From NCBI GenBank assembly GCA_000961745.1, contig LAEA01000220.1, forward strand, positions 1-55,814: a stretch of DNA of 55,814 nucleotides, read 5' to 3'. Under the pieces are notes generated by a model that was not told where the DNA came from, made no database searches, and saw only the letters and a program-made list of their open reading frames with translations. This stretch comes from Rhodospirillaceae bacterium BRH_c57. Its GTDB lineage: Bacteria > Pseudomonadota > Alphaproteobacteria > Rhodospirillales > Rhodospirillaceae. Each line of letters opens with the position of its first letter. The first letter of the stretch is position 1. This document shows positions 15,242 through 25,380 of the stretch, piece by piece. The position numbers and the translations under genes are program-made.

Positions 15242-17494
15242 ATGGCAACCGGACACCGCACGCACGTCCGCCCCGGCAGACCTTACCCACTTGGCGCGAC
15301 ATGGGATGGTCGGGGTGTCAACTTCGCCCTGTTCTCGGCCCATGCGGAAAAAGTCGAGTTGTGCCTGTTCGACGCCCAGGGCCGCCGTGAAACCGCCCGC
15401 ATCGCGCTGCCCGAGGTCACTGACGAGGTCTGGCACGGCTACGTCCCCGACATGGGGCCAGGCCAGCTCTACGGCTACCGCGTGCACGGCCCCTACGAGC
15501 CCAAGAACGGCCACCGCTTCAACGCCAACAAACTGCTGATCGACCCTTATGCCAAGGCTATTGTGGGCCAGGTGCAGTGGCATCCGGCCTGCTACGGCTA
15601 CAAGGTGGGGCATCCGCGCGAGGACCTCAGCTTCGACCGCCGCGACAGTGCCCGCTATGTGCCCAAGGCCATGGTGGTCAAGACCGACTACCCCTGGGAC
15701 ACCGAACACCGCCCCGACATCCCGATGGCCGAAGCCGTCCTGTACGAGGCGCACGTCAAGGGCATGACGGCCCTGAACCACCGCGTCCCCGAACCGCTGC
15801 GTGGCACCTTCGCCGGGTTGGCCGCGCCGTCCGTGATCGACCATCTGCACTGGCTGGGCGTCACCAGCATTGAACTGCTGCCGGTCCACTCCGCCGTTGA
15901 CGAGCCGCACCTCAAGGACAAGGGCCTGACCAACTATTGGGGCTACAGTCCGCTGGGGTTTTTCGCGCCCGACAGCCGGTTCATGACCGGCACCGACCCC
16001 GACGAGTTCAAGGCCATGGTCGCCCGTTTCCACGACGCCGGCATCGAGATCATCCTGGACGTGGTCTACAACCACACCTGCGAGGGCAACCACCTGGGGC
16101 CGACCATTTCGCTGCGCGGCATCGACAACAAAAGCTACTACCACCATGTGGCCGAGCAGCCGCGTTTTTATCATAATCATTCCGGATGCGGAAACACCCT
16201 CAACGCCTCGCATCCCCGCGTGTTGCAGATGATCATGGATTCGCTGCGCTACTGGGCGGAATCAATGCATGTGGACGGCTTCCGGTTCGACCTCGCCGCC
16301 GCCGTGGCGCGCGGGCCGCGTGGCTTCGAGCGGGCCGGCGCGTTTCTGTCCGCCGTGCGCCAGGACCCCGTGCTCAACCGCGTCAAGCTGATCGCCGAGC
16401 CGTGGGACATCGGGCCGTCGGGCTACCGCATGGGCGAGTTTCCACCCGGCTGGACCGAATGGAACGATGCCTTCCGCAACGGCGTGCGGGGATTCTGGAA
16501 GGGCAACGCCCGCCAGGTCGGCCCCATGGCCACCCGCATCTCGGGTTCCTCCGACGTGTTCTGGCGACGCGGCCCGCTGGCCTCGGTCAACTATGTGACG
16601 GCGCACGACGGGTTTACCCTGCACGATCTGGTCAGCTACAACGACAAGCACAACGAGGACAACCAGGAAGACAACCGGGACGGCACCAACGACAATCAGT
16701 CGTGGAACTGCGGCACGGAGGGGCCGACCGACGATCCGGCGGTGCGCGCCCTGCGTTACCGGCAGAAGCGTAATTTGATCGCCACGCTTCTGCTGTCCCA
16801 GGGGGTCCCCATGCTGTTGGCCGGAGACGAGCTTGGCCGCACCCAAAACGGCAACAACAACGCCTATTGCCAGGACAACCCGCTGTCATGGCTGCACTGG
16901 GAGCCCCCCTCGCCGGATGACCGGGAGTTCATGGACTTCGTGCGCGCCATGATCGCCCTGCGCCGGCGCCATCCGGCCTTTCGGCGGCGGCGGTTCTTTG
17001 TCGGGCAGCCGGTCGGCCCGAATGGCCTGAAGGACATCACCTGGCTGTCCCCGGTCGGCGGCGAGATCGCCCCCGCCGAATGGGACCTGCCACACAAGCG
17101 TTGCTTCGGATACCACATCAACGGCGATCCTGCCGAAAGCCATGGCAGGGTGCCAGACGACCCCGCCGCCGGGGCCGCCCCGACCGAGGCCGACGCCGAC
17201 GCCGACGCCGACAACCGCTTCATCGTCATGATGAACGCGTCGGGAGAAATCGTCGATTTCGTGCTGCCCGGCCCCGAGTACGGGGCCGAGTGGAACGTTC
17301 TGGTCGATACGGCCGAAACCGAGGAAGACGAATCGCCGCGCCCCCACCGCAGCGGAGAAGCGCTGCCCATGACGCCACACAGCATGATCGTGCTGATCGA
17401 ACGCATCGGCAAGCGCCGCCCGCTCCACGCACCATCCGGTCGCCGCCGCACCGACAAGGCATCTTTCCATGAGGACCCGCACCATGACGCATGA
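15242..17494 (+). CDS. glgX: glycogen debranching enzyme GlgX
   Basis: GlgX hydrolyses alpha-1,6 branches left on glycogen after phosphorylase trimming. The N-terminal CBM48-like domain (residues ~10-110, GRGVNFALFSAHAEKVELCL) precedes the GH13 barrel. The four conserved regions are visible: DVVYNHTCEG, DGFRFDLAAA (nucleophile Asp), AEPWDIG (acid/base Glu) and AHDGFTLHD. At 750 residues it is near the usual 660-720, with an Ala/Asp-rich insert (ADADADADN) and a short repeat-derived C-terminus. It overlaps malQ, so the two are translated together. Confidence 0.95.
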   Translation: MATGHRTHVRPGRPYPLGATWDGRGVNFALFSAHAEKVELCLFDAQGRRETARIALPEVTDEVWHGYVPDMGPGQLYGYRVHGPYEPKNGHRFNANKLLIDPYAKAIVGQVQWHPACYGYKVGHPREDLSFDRRDSARYVPKAMVVKTDYPWDTEHRPDIPMAEAVLYEAHVKGMTALNHRVPEPLRGTFAGLAAPSVIDHLHWLGVTSIELLPVHSAVDEPHLKDKGLTNYWGYSPLGFFAPDSRFMTGTDPDEFKAMVARFHDAGIEIILDVVYNHTCEGNHLGPTISLRGIDNKSYYHHVAEQPRFYHNHSGCGNTLNASHPRVLQMIMDSLRYWAESMHVDGFRFDLAAAVARGPRGFERAGAFLSAVRQDPVLNRVKLIAEPWDIGPSGYRMGEFPPGWTEWNDAFRNGVRGFWKGNARQVGPMATRISGSSDVFWRRGPLASVNYVTAHDGFTLHDLVSYNDKHNEDNQEDNRDGTNDNQSWNCGTEGPTDDPAVRALRYRQKRNLIATLLLSQGVPMLLAGDELGRTQNGNNNAYCQDNPLSWLHWEPPSPDDREFMDFVRAMIALRRRHPAFRRRRFFVGQPVGPNGLKDITWLSPVGGEIAPAEWDLPHKRCFGYHINGDPAESHGRVPDDPAAGAAPTEADADADADNRFIVMMNASGEIVDFVLPGPEYGAEWNVLVDTAETEEDESPRPHRSGEALPMTPHSMIVLIERIGKRRPLHAPSGRRRTDKASFHEDPHHDA

Positions 17495-19748
17495 TGAGGC
17501 CAGGACGCAGGATGGGGCCAAGCCGCAGGATGGGGCCAGGACCCATGACGAGGCCAGCCCGAGCGTCAAGCCCGAACCGGTTGTTGTCGCGCTGGCCGCT
17601 GCCGCTGGCATCGAGATGTCGTACAGCGACATCTATGGCAAGCGCCACACCGCGAGCGCGGCGGCCGTCACCGCACTGCTTGGCGCCCTGGGCCTGCCCG
17701 CCGCCACGGCCGACGAAACCATGGAAAGCCTGCGGACCCTGGAGTCCGAGCACTGGACCCGCCCAGTGCCGCCGGTCAGCGTGGTGCGCCGGGGTCAGCG
17801 CATGGGCATTGTCCTGACCCTGCCCAGCGCCGACCTGACGACCGTACAGTCCTGGCGCGTCATCCTGGAAGACGGCAGCGTCCGCACCGGAGAGAGCGCC
17901 TCGGGCAGCCTCTATGTGACCGAAACGACGGTTCTTGACGGTGTCCCCCTGACCCGTGCCAGCCTCGCGTTGCCCGACGACATCCCCGATGGGTACCACA
18001 CGTTCTGCCTTGCAAACGGCGAAGAAGAAGGTCTGCGCGGCGCATTGATCGTCGCCCCCGCCGCCTCGTGGCTGCCCGATGCCCTGCTCCCCACAGCGCC
18101 CCATGCGGGCCGGGTGTGGGGCATCAACAGCCAGCTCTATGCCGTGCGGTCGCGCACCAACTGGGGTATGGGCGACTTCGCCGACCTCGCCGTGCTGGCC
18201 AACCACACCGCGCGTCTGGGCGGCGACGTGGTGGGCATCAACCCGGTCCACGCCCTGTTCCCCAGCAAGCCGCGCGACGCCAGCCCCTATTCCCCGTCCA
18301 GCCGCATCTTCCTCAATCCGATGTACATCAACATCGAGGACATGCCCGAATACCCGCTGTGCAGCGCCGCCCAGGCGATCATGGCCGACCCCGCCGTCAA
18401 ACGCCGGCTGGTCAAGGCCCAGCAGGGCGACTGGGTGGACTACAAGGCCGTCGCCACCCTCAAGCACGACCTGTTCGACCCACTGTTCCAGCAGTTCGAG
18501 GACCACACCCCGCTGGCCCGGCGCAAGGCCTTTGACGCCTTCGTGGCCGAGGGCGGTGAGCGGCTGCATCGCTTTGCCATCTTTCAGGTGCTGGAGCGCC
18601 GCCTGGCCTACAAGCCCTGGCGCCAGTGGCCGCACAAGTACCAGCGCTGCGACAATCCCGAGGTCGAGGCCTTTGCCCTCACCCACGAAAAAGCCGTGCG
18701 CTTCCACAAATGGCTCCAGTTCGAGGCCGACCGCCAGCTTGCCGCCGCCGCCAAGGCCCTGACCGATGGCGGCGGGCGCATCGGCCTGTACCTGGATCTT
18801 GCCGTCGGCGTGAACAGCGACGGGGCCGACACCTGGATGGACCCCGACGTCTATGCCAGTTCCGCCCGCTTTGGCGCCCCGCCCGACGACCTGGGGCCGT
18901 TGGGGCAGGATTGGGGGTTACCGCCGCTCAACCCGCACACCCTGCGCCAGCGCGCCTACGAGCCGTTCATCGCCATGCTGCGCGCCAACATGCGCCACGC
19001 CGGCGCCCTGCGCATCGACCACGCCATGGCGCTCCAGCACCTGTTCTGGATCCCGCCGGGGCATCAGGCCGTGGACGGCATCTATGTCACCTATCCGATG
19101 GACGACCTGATGGGCATCGTGGCCCTGGAAAGCCACCGCAACCACTGCGTGGTGATCGGTGAGGACCTGGGCACCGTGCCGCCCGGCTTCCGCGAGCGCA
19201 TGGCGGCCGAAAACATCCTGTCCTATCGCATCCTGTATTTCGAGCGCTGGGAAAACGGCCTGCTGCACCGCCCCGACGTCTATCCGCCCCTGGCCTTGGC
19301 CACCGCCTCGTCGCACGATATGGCGCCCATCGCCGGGCACTGGGAAGGCTGGGACATCGCCCTGCGCCACAAGCTCAGCCTCAGCCGCCCCGACATCAGC
19401 GAGGACCAGGACCTTGAGGCGCGCGCCGCCGACCGAGCCATTCTGATCGGCGCCCTTCAGGACCAGGACCTGCTGCCCGCCGACTTCCCCCTCACCTTCC
19501 CCCTGGAGGACAGCAACACCCGCGCCCTGGTCCTGGCCTGCCACCAGTTCCTGGCCCGCACGCCGTCGCGCCTCATGCTGATGAATTTGGACGACCTGGC
19601 CTGTGAGGTTAGCCAAGTCAACGTCCCCGGAACCGTGGACCAATACCCCAACTGGTCCCGCCGCCTGAGCCAGGACGTGGAATCCCTGATGACCGGAGCC
19701 TACCTCCGCGCCACCGCCGAAGCCGTCAGCCGCGACCGGGGGCGGTAG
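17484..19748 (+). CDS. malQ: 4-alpha-glucanotransferase (amylomaltase)
   Basis: MalQ (GH77) transfers glucan chains between malto-oligosaccharides, recycling the short chains released by GlgX. The nucleophile region (RIDHAMALQHLFWIPPG), the Glu in VVIGEDLGTVPPGFRERM and the Asp in ASSHDMAPIAG are present. The protein (754 residues) has the extended N-terminal domain of the bacterial MalQ group. Residues 2-25 are a repeat (HDEARTQDGAKPQDGARTH) encoded by a DNA minisatellite and are probably disordered. ATG 17484 and ATG 17469 are both possible starts; it overlaps glgX by 11 bp or more. Confidence 0.93.
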   Translation: MTHDEARTQDGAKPQDGARTHDEASPSVKPEPVVVALAAAAGIEMSYSDIYGKRHTASAAAVTALLGALGLPAATADETMESLRTLESEHWTRPVPPVSVVRRGQRMGIVLTLPSADLTTVQSWRVILEDGSVRTGESASGSLYVTETTVLDGVPLTRASLALPDDIPDGYHTFCLANGEEEGLRGALIVAPAASWLPDALLPTAPHAGRVWGINSQLYAVRSRTNWGMGDFADLAVLANHTARLGGDVVGINPVHALFPSKPRDASPYSPSSRIFLNPMYINIEDMPEYPLCSAAQAIMADPAVKRRLVKAQQGDWVDYKAVATLKHDLFDPLFQQFEDHTPLARRKAFDAFVAEGGERLHRFAIFQVLERRLAYKPWRQWPHKYQRCDNPEVEAFALTHEKAVRFHKWLQFEADRQLAAAAKALTDGGGRIGLYLDLAVGVNSDGADTWMDPDVYASSARFGAPPDDLGPLGQDWGLPPLNPHTLRQRAYEPFIAMLRANMRHAGALRIDHAMALQHLFWIPPGHQAVDGIYVTYPMDDLMGIVALESHRNHCVVIGEDLGTVPPGFRERMAAENILSYRILYFERWENGLLHRPDVYPPLALATASSHDMAPIAGHWEGWDIALRHKLSLSRPDISEDQDLEARAADRAILIGALQDQDLLPADFPLTFPLEDSNTRALVLACHQFLARTPSRLMLMNLDDLACEVSQVNVPGTVDQYPNWSRRLSQDVESLMTGAYLRATAEAVSRDRGR
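17486..17557. repeat. 18-bp minisatellite, four copies, across the glgX/malQ junction
   Basis: Four head-to-tail 18-bp units follow the pattern GACGCAGGATGGGGCCAG with a few changes; the outer copies carry CATGATGAGG or CATGACGAGG. The array contains the glgX stop and codes the first residues of MalQ. A unit of 18 bp preserves the frame on gain or loss of copies. Confidence 0.92.
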
Positions 19749-19851
19749 CGCACAGCCAATGAACTGACTCACCTGAAAAGGGCGGGTTGCCGCCCGCGAC
19801 GGCGGAACTGAAGATCGATTCATAGGCCGCACAGCAGCAGTCAGACGGAAA

Positions 19852-19884
19852 AAGGGCCGCCGGAATTGCTCCCAGCGGCCCTTC
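19852..19884 (-). terminator. terminator between convergent malQ and glgP
   Basis: AGGGCCGC and GCGGCCCT form a perfect 8-bp stem. On the minus strand it is followed by TTTTTCC, and on the plus strand by TTCTTCTT, so it probably serves both genes. Confidence 0.85.
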
Positions 19885-19906
19885 TTCTTATGCGTAGTTC
19901 GCGTGC

Positions 19907-22378
19907 CTAGCTGAGTGGCTTCACGCGCCAGATCTTGGAGGCGTATTCGTGGATCGAGCGGTCCGACGAGAACGTTCCGACGTTGGCGACGTTGAGGATG
20001 GCGCTGCGGGTCCATGCCTTGGCGTCAGCGTAGTAGGCGTCCACGCGGGCCTGGGTGTCCACGTAATCGCGGTAGTCGGCCATCAGGAAATAATGGTCGC
20101 CCTGGCTCAACAGGGTGTCGTGGACAGGACGGTAGCGGCCTGGATCATCGGGGCAGAAGAAGCCCTGTCCGATCATGTCGATGGCCCGCTTCAGGTCGGC
20201 GTCGCTGTTGTAGTAGTCCCACGGACGGTAGCCATGGGCGCGCATGTCGTTCACCTCGTCGGCGGTCTTGCCGAAGATGAAGATGTTGGGGTCGCCGACG
20301 GCGTCCTTGATCTCGATGTTGGCGCCGTCGAGGGTCCCGATGGTCAGTGCACCGTTGAGGGCGAACTTCATGTTGCCGGTGCCTGAGGCCTCGGTCCCGG
20401 CGGTCGAGATCTGTTCCGACAGGTCGGTGCCGGGAATGATGATCTCGGCCGACGACACGTTGTAGTTCGGCAGGAAGCACAGCGACAACTGGCCACGGGT
20501 GCGCGGGTCGTTGTTGACCACCGCAGCCACATCATTAATCAGGCGGATAATAAGCTTGGCCAGGAAGTAGCCCGGCGCCGCCTTGCCGGCGATGACCACA
20601 CAACGCGGATGCGCCCCGACCGTGCCGCCGTCGCGCAGGTGGTTGTACTGCGTGATGACGTGCAGCAGGTTGAGGAGCTGCCGCTTGTACTCGTGGATGC
20701 GCTTGATCTGGCTGTCGAACAGGGAGTCCGGGTTGAACCGCACGCCGCACCGGGCCTCGATCAGGGCGGCCAGCCGAATCTTGTTGGCCCGCTTGATGGC
20801 GCTGAAACGCTCCTGGAACGACGCGTCGTCAACCAGGTTTTCCAGGCCCTTGATCTTGAGCAGGTCGGTACGCCAGCCTGGTCCAACCGCCTCGGTCACC
20901 AGCTCGGCGAGGCCAGGGTTGGCCTGCAACAGCCAGCGCCGCTGGGTCACGCCGTTGGTAACGTTGATGAACTTGTCGGGATTCATACGGTTGAAGTCGG
21001 CGAACACATGGCTGCGCATGAGTTCGGTGTGCAGGGCCGCCACGCCGTTGACGTGGTTGGACCCGACCACGCATAGGTGCGCCATGCGGATGCGGCGCTG
21101 CCCGTCGTTGACCAGCGACATGCGGGCCAACAGATCCGGCTGGCCGGGGAAATGGTACTTCACCTCTTGCAGGAAATCGTAGTTGATCTGGTAGATGATC
21201 TCCAGATGGCGCGGCAAAAGCTGCTCCAGCATGGCGATCGGCCAGGTCTCCAACGCCTCGGGCAGCAGGGTGTGGTTGGTGTAGTTGAACACCTGCCGGG
21301 TCAGTTCCCACGCCTGCGCCCACTCGTAGTCATAGACGTCGAGCAGCAGGCGCATCAGTTCGGGAATGGCCAGCGACGGGTGGGTGTCGTTGAGCTGGAT
21401 GCACACCTTGACCGGAAGGTCGTCCAGGCTGTCGTATACCCGGTTGTGGCGCGCCAGGATGTCCTGCAACGACGCGGAGACAAAGAAGTACTCCTGCATC
21501 ACCCGCAGTTCCTGGCCCATCAACGTGGTGTCGGCCGGGTACAGGACCTTGGACAGGTTTTCCGAAATGGTCTTGTCCTTGACCGCGTCGATGTAGTTAC
21601 CCTGGTTGAAATACTTCAGGTCAAAATCGCGGGTTGCGCGGGCCGACCACAGACGCAGCTTGGTCACCACCCCCGACCCGTGCCCGGCGATAGGCACGTC
21701 GTAGGCCATGGCGATGACGTCCTCGGTGTCCACCCACTGGCAGACTTCCTTGCCATGCTCGTCACGGAAGCAGGCGATGCGGCCCCGGAAGCGCACCGGA
21801 TAGATGATGTTGGGACGTTCGTATTCCCACGGATTACCGTAGCGCAGCCAGGTTTCGGGGTGCTCGACCTGCTCACCGTTTTCGATGCGCTGGGTGAACA
21901 TGCCGAACTCATAGCGGATGCCGTAGCCAAAGCCCGGATAGGAGTGCGTCGCCATGCTGTCGAGGAAGCAGGCGGCCAGGCGCCCGAGACCACCGTTGCC
22001 GAGCGCGGCGTCGAACTCGAACTCCTGGATGGTGTCCAGGTCCTGCCCCAGGTCCTTCAGCGCCTGCGTGAACGGGCCGTGCAGGTTGAGGTCGAGCAGG
22101 TGCTTGATGAGGCTGCGCCCGTTCAGGTACTCCAGCGAAAGGTAATAGATCCGCCGGGCATCCTGATCGCGCTCGCGGCGCGATGTCTCCAGGTAATGCT
22201 CCGAGAGGATGCCCCGCACCAGACCCGCGACGGCGTAAAGCCAGTCACGGGGTGACGCCGCTTCGGGCGACACACCGACATTATGCACCATGTAGCTCAG
22301 CAACTGGCGCTTGATGCCCTCGACGCTGCCAACGTCGATGAGTTCGGCGCAGGCGGATTCCGCGACGGCCTTGGTCAT
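19907..22378 (-). CDS. glgP: glycogen phosphorylase
   Basis: GlgP releases glucose-1-phosphate from the non-reducing ends of glycogen using a pyridoxal phosphate cofactor. At 823 residues it has the usual length. The PLP lysine region is EASGTGNMKFALNGALTIGT; N-terminal RDWLYAVAGLVRG, RIYYLSLEYLNGRSL and GNGGLGRLAACFLDSMAT are typical. It is convergent with malQ and lies 53 bp downstream of glgA, in the same direction, so glgA-glgP may be one operon. Confidence 0.97.
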   Translation of the reverse strand: MTKAVAESACAELIDVGSVEGIKRQLLSYMVHNVGVSPEAASPRDWLYAVAGLVRGILSEHYLETSRRERDQDARRIYYLSLEYLNGRSLIKHLLDLNLHGPFTQALKDLGQDLDTIQEFEFDAALGNGGLGRLAACFLDSMATHSYPGFGYGIRYEFGMFTQRIENGEQVEHPETWLRYGNPWEYERPNIIYPVRFRGRIACFRDEHGKEVCQWVDTEDVIAMAYDVPIAGHGSGVVTKLRLWSARATRDFDLKYFNQGNYIDAVKDKTISENLSKVLYPADTTLMGQELRVMQEYFFVSASLQDILARHNRVYDSLDDLPVKVCIQLNDTHPSLAIPELMRLLLDVYDYEWAQAWELTRQVFNYTNHTLLPEALETWPIAMLEQLLPRHLEIIYQINYDFLQEVKYHFPGQPDLLARMSLVNDGQRRIRMAHLCVVGSNHVNGVAALHTELMRSHVFADFNRMNPDKFINVTNGVTQRRWLLQANPGLAELVTEAVGPGWRTDLLKIKGLENLVDDASFQERFSAIKRANKIRLAALIEARCGVRFNPDSLFDSQIKRIHEYKRQLLNLLHVITQYNHLRDGGTVGAHPRCVVIAGKAAPGYFLAKLIIRLINDVAAVVNNDPRTRGQLSLCFLPNYNVSSAEIIIPGTDLSEQISTAGTEASGTGNMKFALNGALTIGTLDGANIEIKDAVGDPNIFIFGKTADEVNDMRAHGYRPWDYYNSDADLKRAIDMIGQGFFCPDDPGRYRPVHDTLLSQGDHYFLMADYRDYVDTQARVDAYYADAKAWTRSAILNVANVGTFSSDRSIHEYASKIWRVKPLS

Positions 22379-22431
22379 AATAGCCCCTTACTTCCCGATC
22401 AGGTTGCACCTGCCCCGCTTGTCAGCCACAC

Positions 22432-23880
22432 TCAGCCGCGCAGGGTCTGTTCATAAAGGTCAACATAGGCCTCGGCGGCACGGTGCCAACCAAAGTCCTG
22501 GGCCATGGCCCGCTGCCGTGCATAGTGCAGCGCATCGGGCCGGGCGTATAGGGCAAGTGCGCGGTAGAAGGCACTCAGCAGGCCTTCGACCGACGGCGAA
22601 TCGAACAGGAAACCGGTTCCGGTGCCCTCATCGGACATATCGCGGACGGTATCGGCCAGGCCGCCGGTCCGCCGCACGATCGGCAACGCCCCGTACCGCA
22701 GGGCGTAAAGCTGCGTCAGGCCGCACGGCTCGAACCGCGACGGCACCAGGAAGAAATCACTGGCCGCCTGGATGCGGTGCGAAAGGGCCTCGTCATAGGC
22801 AGTCTGCATGGCGATGCTGCCGGCGTAGCGGCGCGACAGTTGCAGGAACTGCTGCTCCAGCGCCCAGTCGCCCGACCCCAGCACGGCCAGTTGCGCGCCG
22901 GCCTCAATGAGGCGGGCCGCCGCACCGGCCACCAAGTCGATGCCCTTTTGGTCGGAAAACCGGCTGACCAGCCCCAGCACGGGCGCGTCCGGCCGTTCGT
23001 CCAGGCCCATTTCGCGTTGCAGGGCGGCCTTGCAGCGGGCCTTGCCCTCGGCCACCGTATCGGGACCATAGGCGGCGGCGATGTCCGGGTCCTTGGCGGG
23101 ATCCCACAGAGCGTAATCGACTCCGTTGAGGATGCCGCTGAACTCTCCGGCCCGCGCCCGCCCGCTCAGCAGACCGTCAAGTCCCCGTCCGCCTTCCGGC
23201 GTGGTGACTTCCCACGCATAGGTCGGGCTGACCGTGGTCAAGCGATCAGCATAGAACAGCCCCGCCTTGAGGGTCGAGACGAGGCCGTTGAACTCCACCC
23301 CATCAATCGAAAAGGCATGCGGCGGCAATCCGGCCGACGCCACGAAATCGGGTCCGAACAGCCCGGCGAAATGAAGGTTGTGAATGGTGAAGACGGTGCG
23401 CGGCACCTGCCGCCCAGCCAGCTTGAGGTAGGCCGGGACAAGGCCAGTCTGCCAGTCGCTGGCATGGACGATGTCGGCCGACCAGTTGGCCAGCGCCTCG
23501 CCGCTTCCCAGCAGCGCGGCGACCCGCGACAGCAGGGCGAAGCGCAGGCCGTTGTCGGGGTGCTCGCTGCCGTCCGGCCGCTGGTACGGGCCACCGGGCC
23601 GGTCGAACAGCGTCGGACAGTCGAGCAACCAGACCGGCACGCCGCTGTCGGGCATCCGCGCCTCGATCAGGCGCGACGGGCCAACGCCCAGAATGTCGCC
23701 CAACCCATGGGCCACTCCTGGGTCCGCGACCTTGGCCAACACGCCGGGATAGGCCGGCAGCAGGATCCGCGCATCAACCCCCAGGCGACAAAGAGCCGCC
23801 GGCAGCGCACCCGCCACATCGGCAAGGCCGCCCGTCTTGACGAGTGGATAGGCTTCGGACGCAACGACGAGAACGCGCAT
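22432..23880 (-). CDS. glgA: glycogen synthase (ADP-glucose)
   Basis: GlgA (GT5) adds glucose from ADP-glucose to the growing glucan. The N-terminal KTGG motif (SEAYPLVKTGGLADVAGALP) binds the sugar nucleotide. The C-terminal part has the GLVSRFSDQKGIDL and RFEPCGLTQLYALRYG motifs of the B-domain. I start at ATG 23880 (482 residues) behind GAGGGGTGGT; the extra upstream residues of the open frame do not belong to the family. It is divergent from glgC. Confidence 0.96.
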   Translation of the reverse strand: MRVLVVASEAYPLVKTGGLADVAGALPAALCRLGVDARILLPAYPGVLAKVADPGVAHGLGDILGVGPSRLIEARMPDSGVPVWLLDCPTLFDRPGGPYQRPDGSEHPDNGLRFALLSRVAALLGSGEALANWSADIVHASDWQTGLVPAYLKLAGRQVPRTVFTIHNLHFAGLFGPDFVASAGLPPHAFSIDGVEFNGLVSTLKAGLFYADRLTTVSPTYAWEVTTPEGGRGLDGLLSGRARAGEFSGILNGVDYALWDPAKDPDIAAAYGPDTVAEGKARCKAALQREMGLDERPDAPVLGLVSRFSDQKGIDLVAGAAARLIEAGAQLAVLGSGDWALEQQFLQLSRRYAGSIAMQTAYDEALSHRIQAASDFFLVPSRFEPCGLTQLYALRYGALPIVRRTGGLADTVRDMSDEGTGTGFLFDSPSVEGLLSAFYRALALYARPDALHYARQRAMAQDFGWHRAAEAYVDLYEQTLRG

Positions 23881-24106
23881 ACCACCCCTCTGCCTACTCC
23901 CCCACAACCGATCCCCGGCGTGGCTGGCCCTAATTCACTCCACTTTATACGCCCGGCGCAACAAGGAATAAGCACCAAGTCCCATTTGCCGCCAATTCAA
24001 CATTATTTTTCATGGGGTTGTCATTGATCCGGCAGCCACGCGGTGCAATGATGACAAATGGTACAACCACCGGCCGGGGCCGGTCCAGGTACAGGGGATG
24101 GCACCA

Positions 24107-25375
24107 ATGGGCTCAGCAGAAGTTCTCGTCGATCTCAACCGCGCGCTCAAGGGCACCCTTGCCCTGGTTCTGGCAGGCGGGCGCGGATCACGGCTCCGCA
24201 ATCTGACCGACGACGAAGCCAAGCCCGCCGTGCCCTTCGGCGGCAAATTCCGCATCGTGGATTTCCCGCTGTCGAACTGCGTCAATTCCGGCATTCGCCG
24301 CATCGCCGTGCCGACTCAGTACAAGGCCCACACCCTCATCCACCACATCCAGCGTGGTTGGGGCTTTTTCCGGGCCGAAATCAACGAGTTCGTGGAACTG
24401 TGGCCGGCCCAGCAGCAGACCAGCGAGGAAAGCTGGTATCGCGGCACCGCCGACGCCGTGTTCCAGAACCTGGACATCTTGCGCCGCCACAACCCCGACT
24501 ACATCCTGGTTCTGGCCGGTGACCACATCTATCGCCAGGACTATTCCCGCCTGATCGCCCAGCACATCCGCCGCCGGGCCGACTGCACGGTATCGTGCGT
24601 CGAAGTCCCCCGCGCCGAAGCGTCCGACTTCGGAGTCGTCGGGGTGGACGAGCAGGACAACATCATCAGCTTCGATGAAAAGCCGGCCAACCCGGCCAGC
24701 ATCCCCGACAAGCCCGACCGTGCCTTCGCCAGCATGGGCATCTATGTGTTCAACGCCAAATTCCTGATCGACCAGCTTGAAAGCGATGCGCTCGACCAGC
24801 AGTCGGACCACGACTTCGGCAAGAACATCATTCCCGGTCTGGTCGGCAAGGCCCGCGTGGTGGCGCACCGGTTCTCCGACTCCTGCGTCATGACCCCCGG
24901 CTCCAGCGAGCCATACTGGCGCGACGTCGGGACCGTGGATGCCTATTGGGCCGCCAACGTCGATTTGACCACGATCACCCCCGAACTCGACCTTTATGAC
25001 GAGGCGTGGCCGATCTGGACCTACCAGCTCCAGAAGCCCGCCGCCAAGTTCGTGTTCGACAGCGATGAGCGGCGTGGCATGGCGGTCGATTCAGTGGTGT
25101 CGGCCGGGTGCGTGATCTCGGGCGCGGCGGTGCGGCGATCCCTGCTGTTCTCCTGCGTGCGGGTGAACAGCTACAGCGTGGTCGAGGACTCGGTGGTCCT
25201 TCCCGAAGCCGACATCGGCCGCCATTGCCGCATCCGCAAGGCCATCATCGGCACCGGCTGCCGTGTCCCCGAAGGCTTGGTGGTCGGCGAGGACCGCGCC
25301 GAAGACGAACGCCGCTTCCACGTCACCGAAGGCGGCGTGACCCTGGTCACCCGCTCTATGCTCGAAAAGCTGTAG
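24107..25375 (+). CDS. glgC: glucose-1-phosphate adenylyltransferase (ADP-glucose pyrophosphorylase)
   Basis: GlgC makes ADP-glucose, the committed step of glycogen synthesis. The nucleotidyltransferase motif [20 protein letters not shown] is at residues ~18-37, followed by [19 protein letters not shown], the sugar-binding FDEKP region and a C-terminal left-handed beta-helix. Length 422 is normal. ATG 24107 is better spaced (9 nt) from AGGGG than ATG 24098, which touches it. Divergent glgA lies 226 bp away, giving a shared control region. Confidence 0.96.
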   Translation: MGSAEVLVDLNRALKGTLALVLAGGRGSRLRNLTDDEAKPAVPFGGKFRIVDFPLSNCVNSGIRRIAVPTQYKAHTLIHHIQRGWGFFRAEINEFVELWPAQQQTSEESWYRGTADAVFQNLDILRRHNPDYILVLAGDHIYRQDYSRLIAQHIRRRADCTVSCVEVPRAEASDFGVVGVDEQDNIISFDEKPANPASIPDKPDRAFASMGIYVFNAKFLIDQLESDALDQQSDHDFGKNIIPGLVGKARVVAHRFSDSCVMTPGSSEPYWRDVGTVDAYWAANVDLTTITPELDLYDEAWPIWTYQLQKPAAKFVFDSDERRGMAVDSVVSAGCVISGAAVRRSLLFSCVRVNSYSVVEDSVVLPEADIGRHCRIRKAIIGTGCRVPEGLVVGEDRAEDERRFHVTEGGVTLVTRSMLEKL

Positions 25376-25380
25376 CCGCG

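Noticed and set aside
14483-16213. 576-codon minus-strand frame spanning the DUF2934 gene and glgX
   Set aside because: It is antisense, crosses two terminators and a gene boundary, and has no recognisable domain.
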